DNA of 64,000 nt from Trichomonas vaginalis G3 (GCF_026262505.1 NC_067204.1:11984522-12048521); one strand, 5' to 3'; positions 47,623 through 56,213 are shown, numbered from the stretch's first letter. Program-made: numbers and translations. The notes: a model not told the origin generated them from the letters alone.

Positions 47623-48582
47623 ATGACGAATCCAAACAAGGACCCGTATGTTTCTAAAGCAACAAAGAAAGCACTCATGGTAAAAATCTTTAGTTCAACA
47701 CCAAATGCTTGGTTTATGGATATCATGGAAAACATTCCGAGGTATAGAGAAGATGGACCACCATACTGGCTAATATTTGTTGGTCAAAACACAAGATACT
47801 GTGAAGCCATACCATTATGGTCCAAAAATATTTTAGATGTGAAAACTGCTTTGACAATATTCGTTGACAAATACCATCCAACAAAACTGACATCTGACTG
47901 TGAAAGTTCTTTCAAATCAGACGATATTAAAAACTATCTGCGTTCAAAAAATGTAAACCAATATTTCATTGTCGACCAAAACCATTCTGCTCTTGGTGTC
48001 ATTGACAGTTGTATAAAAATCTTAAGAGACTTAAATCAACCACAAGGTGGTGAAGCAAATGAAATGTCATATGACGACAAGTATAGACACTTCTCCATGG
48101 CAAAGATGAGACAAGTTTTAAATATTTACAATAACCGTAAACAAAAAGGTTTGGGAAACCACTCCCCCGAAGAAATGAAAAACAACCCCGACTTAGAGAA
48201 AGACTATATATTTAATAGTTTAGTCAAAAGAGACAAACAAGAAAGAATGCCAGGCTTCAAACTTAAGAAAGGTGACAAAGTAAAAATAGAAATACCTAAA
48301 CGCGACCCATATGAAAATACTATTGACTATGACAACAATGGGAACCCGACAGGTACTCACCTTCGTGTTCGTAAAAATAGAAGAAAGTATACAAGAGAAT
48401 ATTATGAAGTTTTAGGCAAACATGGCAAAATGTACACACTGCAAGCAGAAGATAAAACTACTATTGTCAGACCTCGTTTCAAACTTGTCAAAGTTCAAGG
48501 TGGTATACTTTCAAAGACAGTTCCTAACAAATATAAGACAACTCCTGACGAATATGCTAAAGAAGTGGAACATGACGACTAA
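47623..48582 (+). CDS. Polinton integrase (RVE/DDE), 319 aa
   Basis: The ATG at 47623 opens a complete frame. The catalytic core runs from FMDIMENIPRY through LTSDCESSFKSDD to the NHSALGVIDSCIKIL region, the expected D-D-E order of retroviral-type integrases. The C-terminal section (LKKGDKVKIEIPK, then YYEVLGKHGKMYTLQ) is an SH3/chromo-like DNA-binding domain. It joins element ends to target DNA with short duplications. Its last four bases overlap the fibre gene on the other strand. Confidence 0.88.
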   Translation: MTNPNKDPYVSKATKKALMVKIFSSTPNAWFMDIMENIPRYREDGPPYWLIFVGQNTRYCEAIPLWSKNILDVKTALTIFVDKYHPTKLTSDCESSFKSDDIKNYLRSKNVNQYFIVDQNHSALGVIDSCIKILRDLNQPQGGEANEMSYDDKYRHFSMAKMRQVLNIYNNRKQKGLGNHSPEEMKNNPDLEKDYIFNSLVKRDKQERMPGFKLKKGDKVKIEIPKRDPYENTIDYDNNGNPTGTHLRVRKNRRKYTREYYEVLGKHGKMYTLQAEDKTTIVRPRFKLVKVQGGILSKTVPNKYKTTPDEYAKEVEHDD

Positions 48583-50093
48583 GCAATTCTATACCATGCG
48601 TAAACTGTCATGTAAGGTGGCATGTAGTCTTTACTTTGTCCCGTTGTTTGCGTATATCCTGAAACGCGATGTATATGGTTTCCTCCTCCCTCAGTGTTAC
48701 TCCAGTAACAATCTATAGCAAACTTAACGTTGTCTTTAACATCATATCCTTTACCTTTTATCATTCCTGACCAATCCCAATATCTATGCTTATGCCAACC
48801 TGCTTGAGATGTACTTAAATCTATGTAGTGACTGTGCGCAGGTAAGTTTTCACCTGAAATCGTTTTACTTCCACCTGTTTCCTTTGAAGAGTTTGCACAA
48901 TACAAAAACCTGTCGACTATTTGAGTCCAAGTTCCAAAACCAAGTACTACTTCTGGTCTGGTAGAGTTCATTGACGTGTAAATAGAACCTATAGGATATA
49001 CTGTTTGAAGTATTTCTGTCTTTAACGTTTGAAGCTCTGTTTTGTCAGCTTTTTTATCATATAAATCTTGAGCAGTGAATTTAACATTGTTTTCATCCTC
49101 CATGACATAGACATTTCTACATCTAGTGTATTTCATCGTTGTTATGTCATCCTCCGATGTTAAACCTTGTGGAAAGTTAGGAGGTTTCCAATTTAATACA
49201 TCCCCACCAGTTTCTTCAACCGTTCCTTCAATATTTTCTATACCAACAGTTGCGAAGAAATCGTGTGTATGGTTCTTATCTGCCTTCTTCTCTAACTCAT
49301 CGTTAACATATGTTTTATCCGCTTTAAGGTCTAAACATCCTGAAACCCACCCTGTATTGGCTTTACCTTCTAAAATCTTCGATGTCCGTTCATGGTACCA
49401 TTCAACGCTTTTTATAATTTCATTGTCTTTTTCATCCACATATTCCTTATCTGCCTTCTTCACTAACGCACTAGCCATACAACCCCTATCTACCTTCTCC
49501 TCTAACTCACTGTTGACATATGTTTTGTCAGCTTTCTTTTCAAGGCTAACGTTTAAGTCTGTTATTTCAGATATAGAATGTGTATGTCCAACGTCACTTT
49601 TCCTGTTTAAGGTTTCTTGTAAGTTTGTAATATTTGCAATGGTATGTATATGAGTCTTTTTAGAATATTCGTTTTCAGCTCTTGTCACTTCACTTGACAT
49701 TTTATTGTCAACATATGTTTTGTCCGCTAGTTCAGGATGAGTATGTTCTTTCGTTGCATATGTTGCATCTGCTCTGTCATGTTCTTCTTGAACTTTTTCA
49801 ATGACATACTCTTTGTCAGCTTTGTTGTCAACATCTGCTTTCAAAAGAAGTTCATCTATAGGTTTCTCGTTTAAAGTTCCTTTTGTTGGATTTACACAGA
49901 CAGTATGGTTCTTACTGTCTTGAAACAGAAACTCATCTGTCATTGGGTTTATCGTCAGTTTTAAGTTTCCTTCTTTCAATGACTCAGATATCTTAGAATA
50001 GTTTGAAAAGTTTGTTGTGTTCTTATTTAGAGCTTGTATAATGAGTTGTCGGTTGTGTTGTATTTCTCTCATAGACGCTGTTTCTTTCGACAT
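48579..50093 (-). CDS. Phage-type tail fibre/tail collar protein, 504 aa
   Basis: The first two thirds contain recurring KADKTYVD and HTH units (KKADKTYVNSELEEK, KKADKEYVDEK), the stalk pattern of bacteriophage fibres. The C-terminus has YPIGSIYTSMNSTRPE, FGTWTQIVDRFLY, LPAHSHYIDLS and ends YMPPYMTVYAWYRIA. This is the typical end of phage tail-collar and T4 gp12-like fibre proteins, where histidine pairs bind metal. A trimeric receptor-binding fibre is the likely role. It is transcribed divergently from the 50112 gene with an 18-bp spacer. Confidence 0.82.
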   Translation of the reverse strand: MSKETASMREIQHNRQLIIQALNKNTTNFSNYSKISESLKEGNLKLTINPMTDEFLFQDSKNHTVCVNPTKGTLNEKPIDELLLKADVDNKADKEYVIEKVQEEHDRADATYATKEHTHPELADKTYVDNKMSSEVTRAENEYSKKTHIHTIANITNLQETLNRKSDVGHTHSISEITDLNVSLEKKADKTYVNSELEEKVDRGCMASALVKKADKEYVDEKDNEIIKSVEWYHERTSKILEGKANTGWVSGCLDLKADKTYVNDELEKKADKNHTHDFFATVGIENIEGTVEETGGDVLNWKPPNFPQGLTSEDDITTMKYTRCRNVYVMEDENNVKFTAQDLYDKKADKTELQTLKTEILQTVYPIGSIYTSMNSTRPEVVLGFGTWTQIVDRFLYCANSSKETGGSKTISGENLPAHSHYIDLSTSQAGWHKHRYWDWSGMIKGKGYDVKDNVKFAIDCYWSNTEGGGNHIHRVSGYTQTTGQSKDYMPPYMTVYAWYRIA

Positions 50094-50111
50094 TTTTATT
50101 CTAGATAAAAT
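50094..50111. promoter_or_regulatory. 18-bp divergent spacer between fibre gene and its neighbour
   Basis: TTTTATTCTAGATAAAAT lies between start codons at 50093 and 50112. TTTTAT and ATAAAA are near-mirror halves around TCTAGA. It is the clearest palindromic example of this spacer type. Confidence 0.55.
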
Positions 50112-50958
50112 ATGCTTTCAATAGAAAAAGAAAATTCTAGAGTTGCTACAACTAAACCATTAGATGAACTTTTTACTAACGTCGGTCAAAAGTTTGAGAC
50201 AGAGACCGTAAAGCATGAAGGCTATCGTTTTGACTACCCGTTAAGATGGCTAAGAGACCCATCCGTCACAAAAGCTATTGGCTTTCGTAGAATGAAGTTC
50301 ATTTCAGAAGCCATACATGGTTTCCCATTTACGGTCGCTTTTGAAGTTCGATACTATAACAAAGAAAAACGTACGTATGAGAAATTTGAACAGGGAAAAC
50401 TTTTACAAGTGAATTTGCTTGTAAACTTAGAAACAACTCTTCAAGCTTTTCAAGAAAAAATAAACGATATCTATCTCGAATATGCAAAACAGTACAACAT
50501 TGACGAAGGAGAGTACCATCTCGATATTGTTTATGACAGGAAAAATGCAACTGTTAAAATCGATAGAATAGAAGACCTTGGAGAACGTTTATATTTCTAC
50601 AAAATATAACAACTTGGCATGGTATAGATTTTTGAGGATGTTAAATCAGCCTGCAGAATATCCAGTACACCCGAACTTTTATGAAGTCGAAAACCCTAAT
50701 GGAACATATGAAAATGTTTTCGACTCAGATGCTATTATCGTTCATGCTTCATTTTCTGGCGCCCAAAACTCTTTTTTATGCTTGGCAAATGACTTTTACG
50801 AAAAACCTACAAAGCTATATGAACCACCGAGTGGAAGTATTTCAGACTTTCAAGTATGGTTTACAACAGATGGAAGAAAGAGAATAGTTCCATTATACCA
50901 TGCGTTTTACTTAGAACTTAGTCTCATATACAACTACTATCGAACGGTAAAAATATAA
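50112..50958 (+). pseudogene. Unknown beta-rich protein, paralogue of the 42690 gene, broken
   Basis: The product begins MLSIEKENSRVATTKPLDEL. It shares the YRFDYPLRWLRDPS, KAIGFRR and ISDFQVWFTTDG blocks with the cargo-island paralogue (42690-43550). Overall identity is modest, so the duplication is old or the gene evolves fast. Its place beside the tail-fibre gene hints at an attachment or virion role. This copy is broken; the paralogue looks whole. Confidence 0.6.
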
Positions 50959-50960
50959 TT

Positions 50961-51203
50961 TTAATACGGTTGAGGTGTTGGATTTGGTTGCCAACTTGAC
51001 TGTGGTGCAGGTTCAGGCTGTTGTATAACAGGAGCTTGTTCTTCTGGTTCAGGGTCTTTAGGTATAATACCAACGAACTGACCTACTCTTTTACCAATAT
51101 TTTTGACTCCGTTCCAAATTCCTCTTCCTACGGTTTTTATTCCATTCCATATACCTCTTCCGACATTTCGAAAGAAGTTTCCAATACTACTGAAGAAACC
51201 CAT
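50961..51203 (-). CDS. Small amphipathic protein, 80 aa
   Basis: This starts at the ATG at 51203 (MGFFSSIGNFFRNVGRG). Two near-identical IWNGIKTVGRG and IWNGVKNIGKR motifs follow in an amphipathic basic helix. A Pro/Gln-rich tail ends TPQPY. The build resembles the MGxFG-starting protein at 47205 and membrane-active or core peptides of adenovirus-like particles. Function by analogy only. Confidence 0.6.
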   Translation of the reverse strand: MGFFSSIGNFFRNVGRGIWNGIKTVGRGIWNGVKNIGKRVGQFVGIIPKDPEPEEQAPVIQQPEPAPQSSWQPNPTPQPY

Positions 51204-51221
51204 TTTACTATATGTAAAAAT

Positions 51222-51584
51222 CTAATGTCCGCCTAGTCTCTTACGTTTCCTTCTGAGTTCCATTGCATTCTTTAACTGGAGCTCATACATTCTATTTCTC
51301 CTCTGGTAGAAAACATATTCTGGGTCAACTCCTGTGTTCGCGTCATCTGCATAGAGTTGTTTATATCCCACTTCGGGGTTTGTATAAAACTCTTTCCATC
51401 TCATATTTGCATACCATGGTGGCAAACCTAACGCAGCGTCATTTGACATGGCAGTTTGCATTTGTACATCTGTTGGCACTTGACCATAGTTTGCCATTGC
51501 AGTTTGTATTCTAACTTCATTTGGAATATTCTCTGGGTTTGGTTGTCCAGGTTGCTGTGCATTCGCTAAGTTCTGTGCGTCCAT
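51222..51584 (-). CDS. Unknown protein, 120 aa, Gln/Asn-rich start
   Basis: The ATG at 51584 gives MDAQNLANAQQPGQPNPENI. A repeated motif follows (VRIQTAMANYGQVPTD, then VQMQTAMSNDAALG). The C-terminus is basic (RRKRKRLGGH). A virion or DNA-binding role is possible. No family is recognised. It precedes the amphipathic gene by 18 bases on the same strand. Confidence 0.5.
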   Translation of the reverse strand: MDAQNLANAQQPGQPNPENIPNEVRIQTAMANYGQVPTDVQMQTAMSNDAALGLPPWYANMRWKEFYTNPEVGYKQLYADDANTGVDPEYVFYQRRNRMYELQLKNAMELRRKRKRLGGH

Positions 51585-51607
51585 TTAATATTAGATAAAA
51601 ATATCTC

Positions 51608-51739
51608 TTACGAGTACATATACTGAACATTTGCTGGCATTGGTTCATCTTCATATTCTCTGTACTTTTCTGCCACGTCAAATAAGTAAATGACACAATG
51701 GAAAAAACCTAAAACAAGTAGTCCTATTTCAAACCACAT
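51608..51739 (-). CDS. Small membrane protein, 43 aa
   Basis: This short frame starts at the ATG at 51739 (MWFEIGLLVLGFFHCVIYLF) and is one hydrophobic segment followed by an acidic tail (EKYREYEDEPMP). A single transmembrane helix is likely. It is supported by its fit between neighbours (24 bases to the next gene, and a 16-base overlap with the methyltransferase region). Function unknown. Confidence 0.45.
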   Translation of the reverse strand: MWFEIGLLVLGFFHCVIYLFDVAEKYREYEDEPMPANVQYMYS

Positions 51740-52541
51740 TTACTTACCAATAAAATTTCTTTGTTATGACACTTTCTCCAGTTTATAGGACCTCTCTCAT
51801 ATTCTATCTTATCGTATCTAAAATCATAGTCATGTATGTCCTCTAACCATCTCATGACACTTTCCAAACCACTTTTATCGGATGTAAAGTAAAAGCATGG
51901 ACAGTTATGTAAAACGTCTAAAGTTTCTAAAGAGTCTCTCAAAGTCCAGTCTACTTGGTATTGAAAATCCCATGTGTTATAGAACGGCGGGTCTACTATA
52001 AGAAAACATTTTCCTTGTTTTTATATTTTTCATACAACTCTGTCCAACGACATCTCACAAACTCTATACCCTCAGTATATTTTTCTATGTTCTCTTTGAA
52101 AACCTTTGTATAGTTAAGATATAAAACTTTTGACATAAGTGTTTCAATGTCATGAACTCTTATAGCACCACTATATAATAGTCTAGAAGATATACTATCC
52201 CAGTCAATATACTCTGCTTTTTTCAAAACCTCTCTGACAGTATTTTTCTTATCTAATGGTATACGTTCCATCTTACCTATAGGTATCTTTTCTTTTAACT
52301 CTTTCAATATTTTGTTTGTGTCTGGTATATGTTTGAGACGGTTCATATAGTTGTCGAAGTCATTGCATATAATCTTTGAGTCAGGAAATATTGTATGGCA
52401 CAAATGAGATATATAGAAACTTCCACCGAACAAATCTACAAATGTTAGACCATTCGGTAGTTTCTTAAGTTCTCTCAATAGAATATCTTTACATCTACTC
52501 TTATTTCCAAAGAAGGGTAACGGTGGTTTTGTAAAATTCAT
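51724..52541 (-). pseudogene. D12-class (Dam-like) adenine-N6 DNA methyltransferase, broken
   Basis: The start MNFTKPPLPFFGNKSRCKD carries the F-x-G-x-K type motif of D12/Dam enzymes. VDLFGGSFYISHLC follows (S-adenosylmethionine pocket). A DPPF-type catalytic block lies later in the region. D12 enzymes methylate adenine, often GATC-like sites. T. vaginalis is reported to carry 6mA and several such enzymes linked to mobile elements. It is the outermost gene at this end, next to the terminal repeat. The gene is broken here. Confidence 0.75.
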
Positions 52542-52618
52542 TTTATATTTAATAAAAATGTTTTTTCCCTGAAAAGTGACAGAAAAGTGACAAAGCATGA
52601 AAACTACTCGGTTAAGGT

Positions 52619-52884
52619 TTTTGACAGATGTTTATATGACACTTTCTCCGGTTTATAGGACCTCTCTCATATTCTATCTTGTTAAGACTTCCTGGACTGT
52701 TGTCAAAATGTCATGTTGTCTCATTTTTTCAGAGAAGTTGGTTTAACCGAGGGACCGAGGGACCGAGGGACCTGGTGACGTAGCGACGATAGACCCTTAC
52801 TTGTTATACTAAACATCTTCAGGGGCTAGAGGGGCGCAGCCCTGGAAGCCCCAATACCTTTTTTTTTTTTTTTTTTTTTTTTTT
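52619..52884 (-). repeat. Right terminal inverted repeat of copy B
   Basis: This is the reverse complement of the left repeat. It has the triple GGGACCGA unit, the GCGACGATAGACCCTTACTT block and a terminal T-tract of about 25 bases. The inner block 52636-52680 matches 51766-51810 inside the methyltransferase gene at 44 of 45 positions by eye. Confidence 0.92.
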
Positions 52885-52889
52885 TCAGA
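52885..52889. repeat. Candidate target duplication TCAGA, right
   Basis: This is the partner of 28066-28070, immediately after the terminal T-tract. See that entry for the caveat on the homopolymer border. Confidence 0.5.
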
Positions 52890-53623
52890 ATGTGAAATAA
52901 TTAAACAAATGCCCTACGAGAAGTATTTTAAAAATTGATTGTAATTATAGTTAGATTAACCATCATCACTTGCAAACTGAACTAATTTACTACTTCTCCA
53001 ATTAACACTCATGAACAATGTTTTTTTAAAAAAAATATAATTTTTTATTCTAAATTTTACATTAACATGTCATTTATTATGATCTCATAAAACATATCCA
53101 TATATTATAGTTACAGTAATATTAAAATTTCAAATTTTGAATTAATTTGGTTATATTATGACCATTAAGCCAAGATCCCAACTTCTCTATGCTATCTATG
53201 AATTTCAACTCTATATGTAACTAACACGTTATAAGTTTTGTTTATAAATATAAGGTGCATTTCAGTAAATTACTCTTTTATAATAGTTCTTTTATTACAG
53301 CTATAAAATCTATACTAAATCTATATGTTTTTATACTAAATTTATTAATTGTAATACTAATTTTAATTGTTGCTGATCATATGCTAAATTTTATATGAAA
53401 TTCTTAATTAGAAACTTGAGTTGAATATATATTATATGAAACAATCGGTATTTAAAACAAAATACAGCTTGATTTATATAGTAATTTATGCTTTACATGT
53501 ATTTTATATAAATTTTTATTGAATTCAAATATTCAATAGTTTTTTATGCTAGATTAGTTGTATTTATTTAAATATATTATATTGGCAACCTTTCTTTACC
53601 CTGTCCTAATAAACGCATTTTGT
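52890..53623. other. AT-rich intergenic stretch
   Basis: Host sequence right of copy B. It is very AT-rich and has no frame, RNA or repeat that I can support. Confidence 0.5.
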
Positions 53624-53700
53624 AAAAAAATATAGTGCATCAGTTTCGAACTAGCGTCCCGGGTACCCAATAGTAAGGGGTAATAACCATTCGACCATTT
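53624..53700 (-). ncRNA. tRNA-like Pol III relic
   Basis: On the minus strand TGGTCGAATGG (53687-53697) fits the Pol III box A consensus, and GTTCGAAAC (53643-53651) fits box B, at tRNA-like spacing. TTTTTTT (53624-53630) follows as a terminator. The D-arm and T-arm can mostly pair, but no acceptor stem forms and the anticodon arm is poor. It is therefore a tRNA pseudogene or the head of a tRNA-derived SINE rather than a working tRNA. Confidence 0.4.
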
Positions 53701-54277
53701 GCCACGTAAAGCATCGCCAGATTTTTTTGTATTTAATCACTCCCAAAACACTGTTTTGGCTTATTGGAAGCATATCAGACATAATCGCCATAATCAAAAA
53801 ATCTATATACCCAATAAGTAATAAATTTGTCGATATAGATTTTCCATAAAATTAGTTTTTAGTCTGATCTTAAAATAAATTTAATTTTTTATAAAAAAAA
53901 TCACATTTAAAAGTACCTTTTTAGTAGCTCGAAATCCTGTTGGTGGATTTCGGGCGTACTTCAAAATTAGCTTTTCTTCTACATATGCAAGCTATATTTT
54001 AAATATGGAGCAAATCGGATCGGCGAAAGGAGTTTAGTTACCTTTGAATTTTATTTTTATTTTTTATAATTATAAACTTTGAACACTCCAGAAACTTCTA
54101 TATGGTTGTTTCATAGTTTTTGCGAGTTTGACCTACGTAGCGAGGAAAATCCAAAAGTAAATTTTGGTAGATACATTCGAAAATAAGTAAAATATTGATT
54201 GAATAAAGAACACGATCGTAAAATTGGTTTAATAAAGTATTCATAGTAGACTAAGATAATAAAAAAAATGAAGAAAA
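53701..54277. other. Intergenic stretch, no gene recognised
   Basis: AT-rich host sequence with short G+C-richer islands (around 53940, TTGGTGGATTTCGGGCG). No gene, RNA or repeat could be supported. Confidence 0.45.
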
Positions 54278-54514
54278 TCATTCAATGATATCAACATCAT
54301 TTTCTGAGCCGCTTGCAACAGTAATAACATCGTCTTCTGAAGCTGAATTTGGGCTTCCTGGAACTTCATAACTGAAAGATTCTTGAATTGAAATTTCGTA
54401 TGAAACGTATTTTGCTGCTTCAGAGGATTGTTCTATAAATGTAGGTGCATATTTGACATTTATTGGATCCGCACGAGGTTTTCTTGATACAGAAAATCTG
54501 GTAAAATTACTCAT
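54278..54514 (-). CDS. Small acidic-tailed host protein, 78 aa, hypothetical
   Basis: The ATG at 54514 gives MSNFTRFSVSRKPRADPINV. The first half is mixed, and the C-terminal 25 residues are acidic and Ser-rich (NSASEDDVITVASGSENDVD). GTCAAATTTTAAAA lies just before the ATG, similar to but not a perfect Inr element (TCA-Y-W). No family is recognised. Codon use resembles the neighbouring host genes more than the Polinton genes. Confidence 0.45.
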   Translation of the reverse strand: MSNFTRFSVSRKPRADPINVKYAPTFIEQSSEAAKYVSYEISIQESFSYEVPGSPNSASEDDVITVASGSENDVDIIE

Positions 54515-54745
54515 TTTTAAAATTTGACGTTTTACAACTATTGAATATTTTTGTATATTAATCTATCTTTCCAGATTCACAGAAGTATTTTGAGAAATTT
54601 TGATACAAGTAGATATTTCTATCTCAAGGTGAACAATTAAATTCATTACATTGTATTAGCAAATGATTGGAAATAATTAATTTTTATATAAAATTTTAAA
54701 AATCTATTTTAAAAAATTGCGTTCAAATGTAATATAAATAAATGT

Positions 54746-55522
54746 TTAAGCAAGGGATGATACCTTAACACAATAGTCGACAGATCCCAAGAAAGATTCT
54801 TGAGTGAAGTGTGGTTTGGCGCTTTCTTTGCCGAAGATGATATGTGTCTGATCGGCATTGAGGCTCCAACCTCTAGCTAAAGCAAACTGTGCAGCTTCTG
54901 CAGGAGAATCGAGATGAAGAATTTGGGCTAATTCTTGTGTAGTAAGGTTCTCGTATGCATTTCTGATTGAATTTGCATGGCTAAGTCTAGCTCCGTTAAT
55001 GATATTGCTAGTGATATAATCGTATAATTGATGAGGTGGATTTGACTTCAAAGAATAAATTGTTGCGAATGAATTATCAGAAATAGCTTTGTACATTGTG
55101 GCGGCATATTCTAATGTTGGGTGCTGACCAAGCAAAAGAAGAGCTGCGTCATAACTTACATTAAAATCTGCAGTTCTGTTCTCAGCTAATAGAGCAATGA
55201 GATATACGCCAATAAGTATTTCCATCTTTGGAGAGCGAGGAAGTTCTTGGCGCTGGTGGTAAGCGATTTTAAGAAGCTCCATTGTTCTGAAGAAAGAGGC
55301 AAGATTTCCAATCATCAAGTTAACAATTGCATCGTATTCGTAGATAGTTCTGAGCATTACTTTAACATCGTTAGATGTTTCTTGATCATTTCCATTTAAA
55401 AATGGTATCTTCAACATTTTAAGTCTAAGTTCCTTGATAACAATCATAGCCTTTTCTGTCTCGATTTTTGGCGCTTCCATGATTGATTTGAGGGTTTCAA
55501 ATTTCTGCTGAAAAGCTTCCAT
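54746..55522 (-). CDS. 26S proteasome regulatory subunit Rpn12/PSMD8-like, 258 aa
   Basis: The ATG at 55522 (MEAFQQKFETLKSIMEAP) is the first true ATG; the frame extends upstream only from TTG. The length (258 aa) fits Rpn12. The C-terminal winged-helix part of the PCI/CSN8-PSMD8-eIF3K domain is visible: LTTQELAQILHLDSPAEAAQ, ARGWSLNADQTHIIF. Earlier helices (EILIGVYLIALLAENRTADF) fit the helical repeat section. Rpn12 sits in the lid of the 19S particle and helps its assembly. No identified promoter motif lies close to the ATG. Confidence 0.7.
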   Translation of the reverse strand: MEAFQQKFETLKSIMEAPKIETEKAMIVIKELRLKMLKIPFLNGNDQETSNDVKVMLRTIYEYDAIVNLMIGNLASFFRTMELLKIAYHQRQELPRSPKMEILIGVYLIALLAENRTADFNVSYDAALLLLGQHPTLEYAATMYKAISDNSFATIYSLKSNPPHQLYDYITSNIINGARLSHANSIRNAYENLTTQELAQILHLDSPAEAAQFALARGWSLNADQTHIIFGKESAKPHFTQESFLGSVDYCVKVSSLA

Positions 55523-56213
55523 TCTATGTAAATTAAAATTGGTCAAATACTTTTTTTTGTAAACTTAGGAAAATTTATGGGTGGAAAATAATTCCAATAT
55601 TGTTGAAATTGTTTCTATATCATATATTTTTGATCAAAAATAGAATTTTTACATAAATTTTTCAATTCAAAAATCATCTCTCAGCTCTGACTAAATCTAT
55701 AAGAGTATCTCAACAACATTGGTGTGACTAGTCCATATTCTACAGATGTTTGTTGAATAAGCACATGGATAACAAATGATATATCTTAAAATGCTCTGAC
55801 ACACGATAAATCAGAGTGAATTACTACGCTCATCTATTGCATGAGTAACTTCACTTTCCAAAAAAATTCTGATATCATGAATTGAAACATAAACATGTAG
55901 AAATTGCAAGTCATTTTCTAGAATTCAATTTTTTTTGGAATTTTTCCTTATTGATTTAATGTTTTATGGATATATACTACGTTTTAAGTAAAATAAAATC
56001 ATAGAATAAATATATAATTACACATATTTTATTTTTCCACCTTAAAATATCCATTTGTTTGTAATTTTATGATAAAATATTTTTATTTAAATGAAAATTC
56101 CGAATTATACAGTTCTTTAAAGTATATTTTTATTATGTCAATAGACCATAAATAAATTATGCGTTATAAATCAATTTATACAACTTTATTCACAAAATAA
56201 TAATATTCTAACA
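55523..56213. other. Intergenic, AT-rich
   Basis: This lies between the starts of the Rpn12-like gene and the 3' end of the HEAT-repeat gene. No further gene or RNA was recognised. Confidence 0.5.

Larger units (their letters stand above)
28071..52884. mobile_element. Polinton/Maverick copy B, both ends present, broken
   Basis: This is a 24.8 kb element with terminal inverted repeats of about 250-265 bp and a possible 5-bp target duplication. Its parts from left to right are: coiled-coil gene, large acidic protein, major capsid candidate, minor capsid candidate, SF3 helicase, packaging ATPase, a variable cargo island, protein-primed polymerase, integrase, tail-fibre-like protein, small virion-type genes, and a D12 methyltransferase. 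No adenain-type protease was recognised. It is broken at roughly ten places but keeps long frames for polymerase, integrase, helicase, ATPase and fibre, so it looks young. Confidence 0.94.

Noticed and set aside
28071-52884. Adenain-type cysteine protease expected in Polintons
   Set aside because: No frame with a convincing His-Asp/Glu-Gln-Cys order was recognised; it may be too divergent to see by eye.
53624-53700. Functional tRNA gene
   Set aside because: Box A and B are present but no acceptor stem can be formed, so it is reported only as a relic.
55523-55546. Eight-residue N-terminal extension of the Rpn12-like protein
   Set aside because: It begins with TTG; the first ATG is at 55522.
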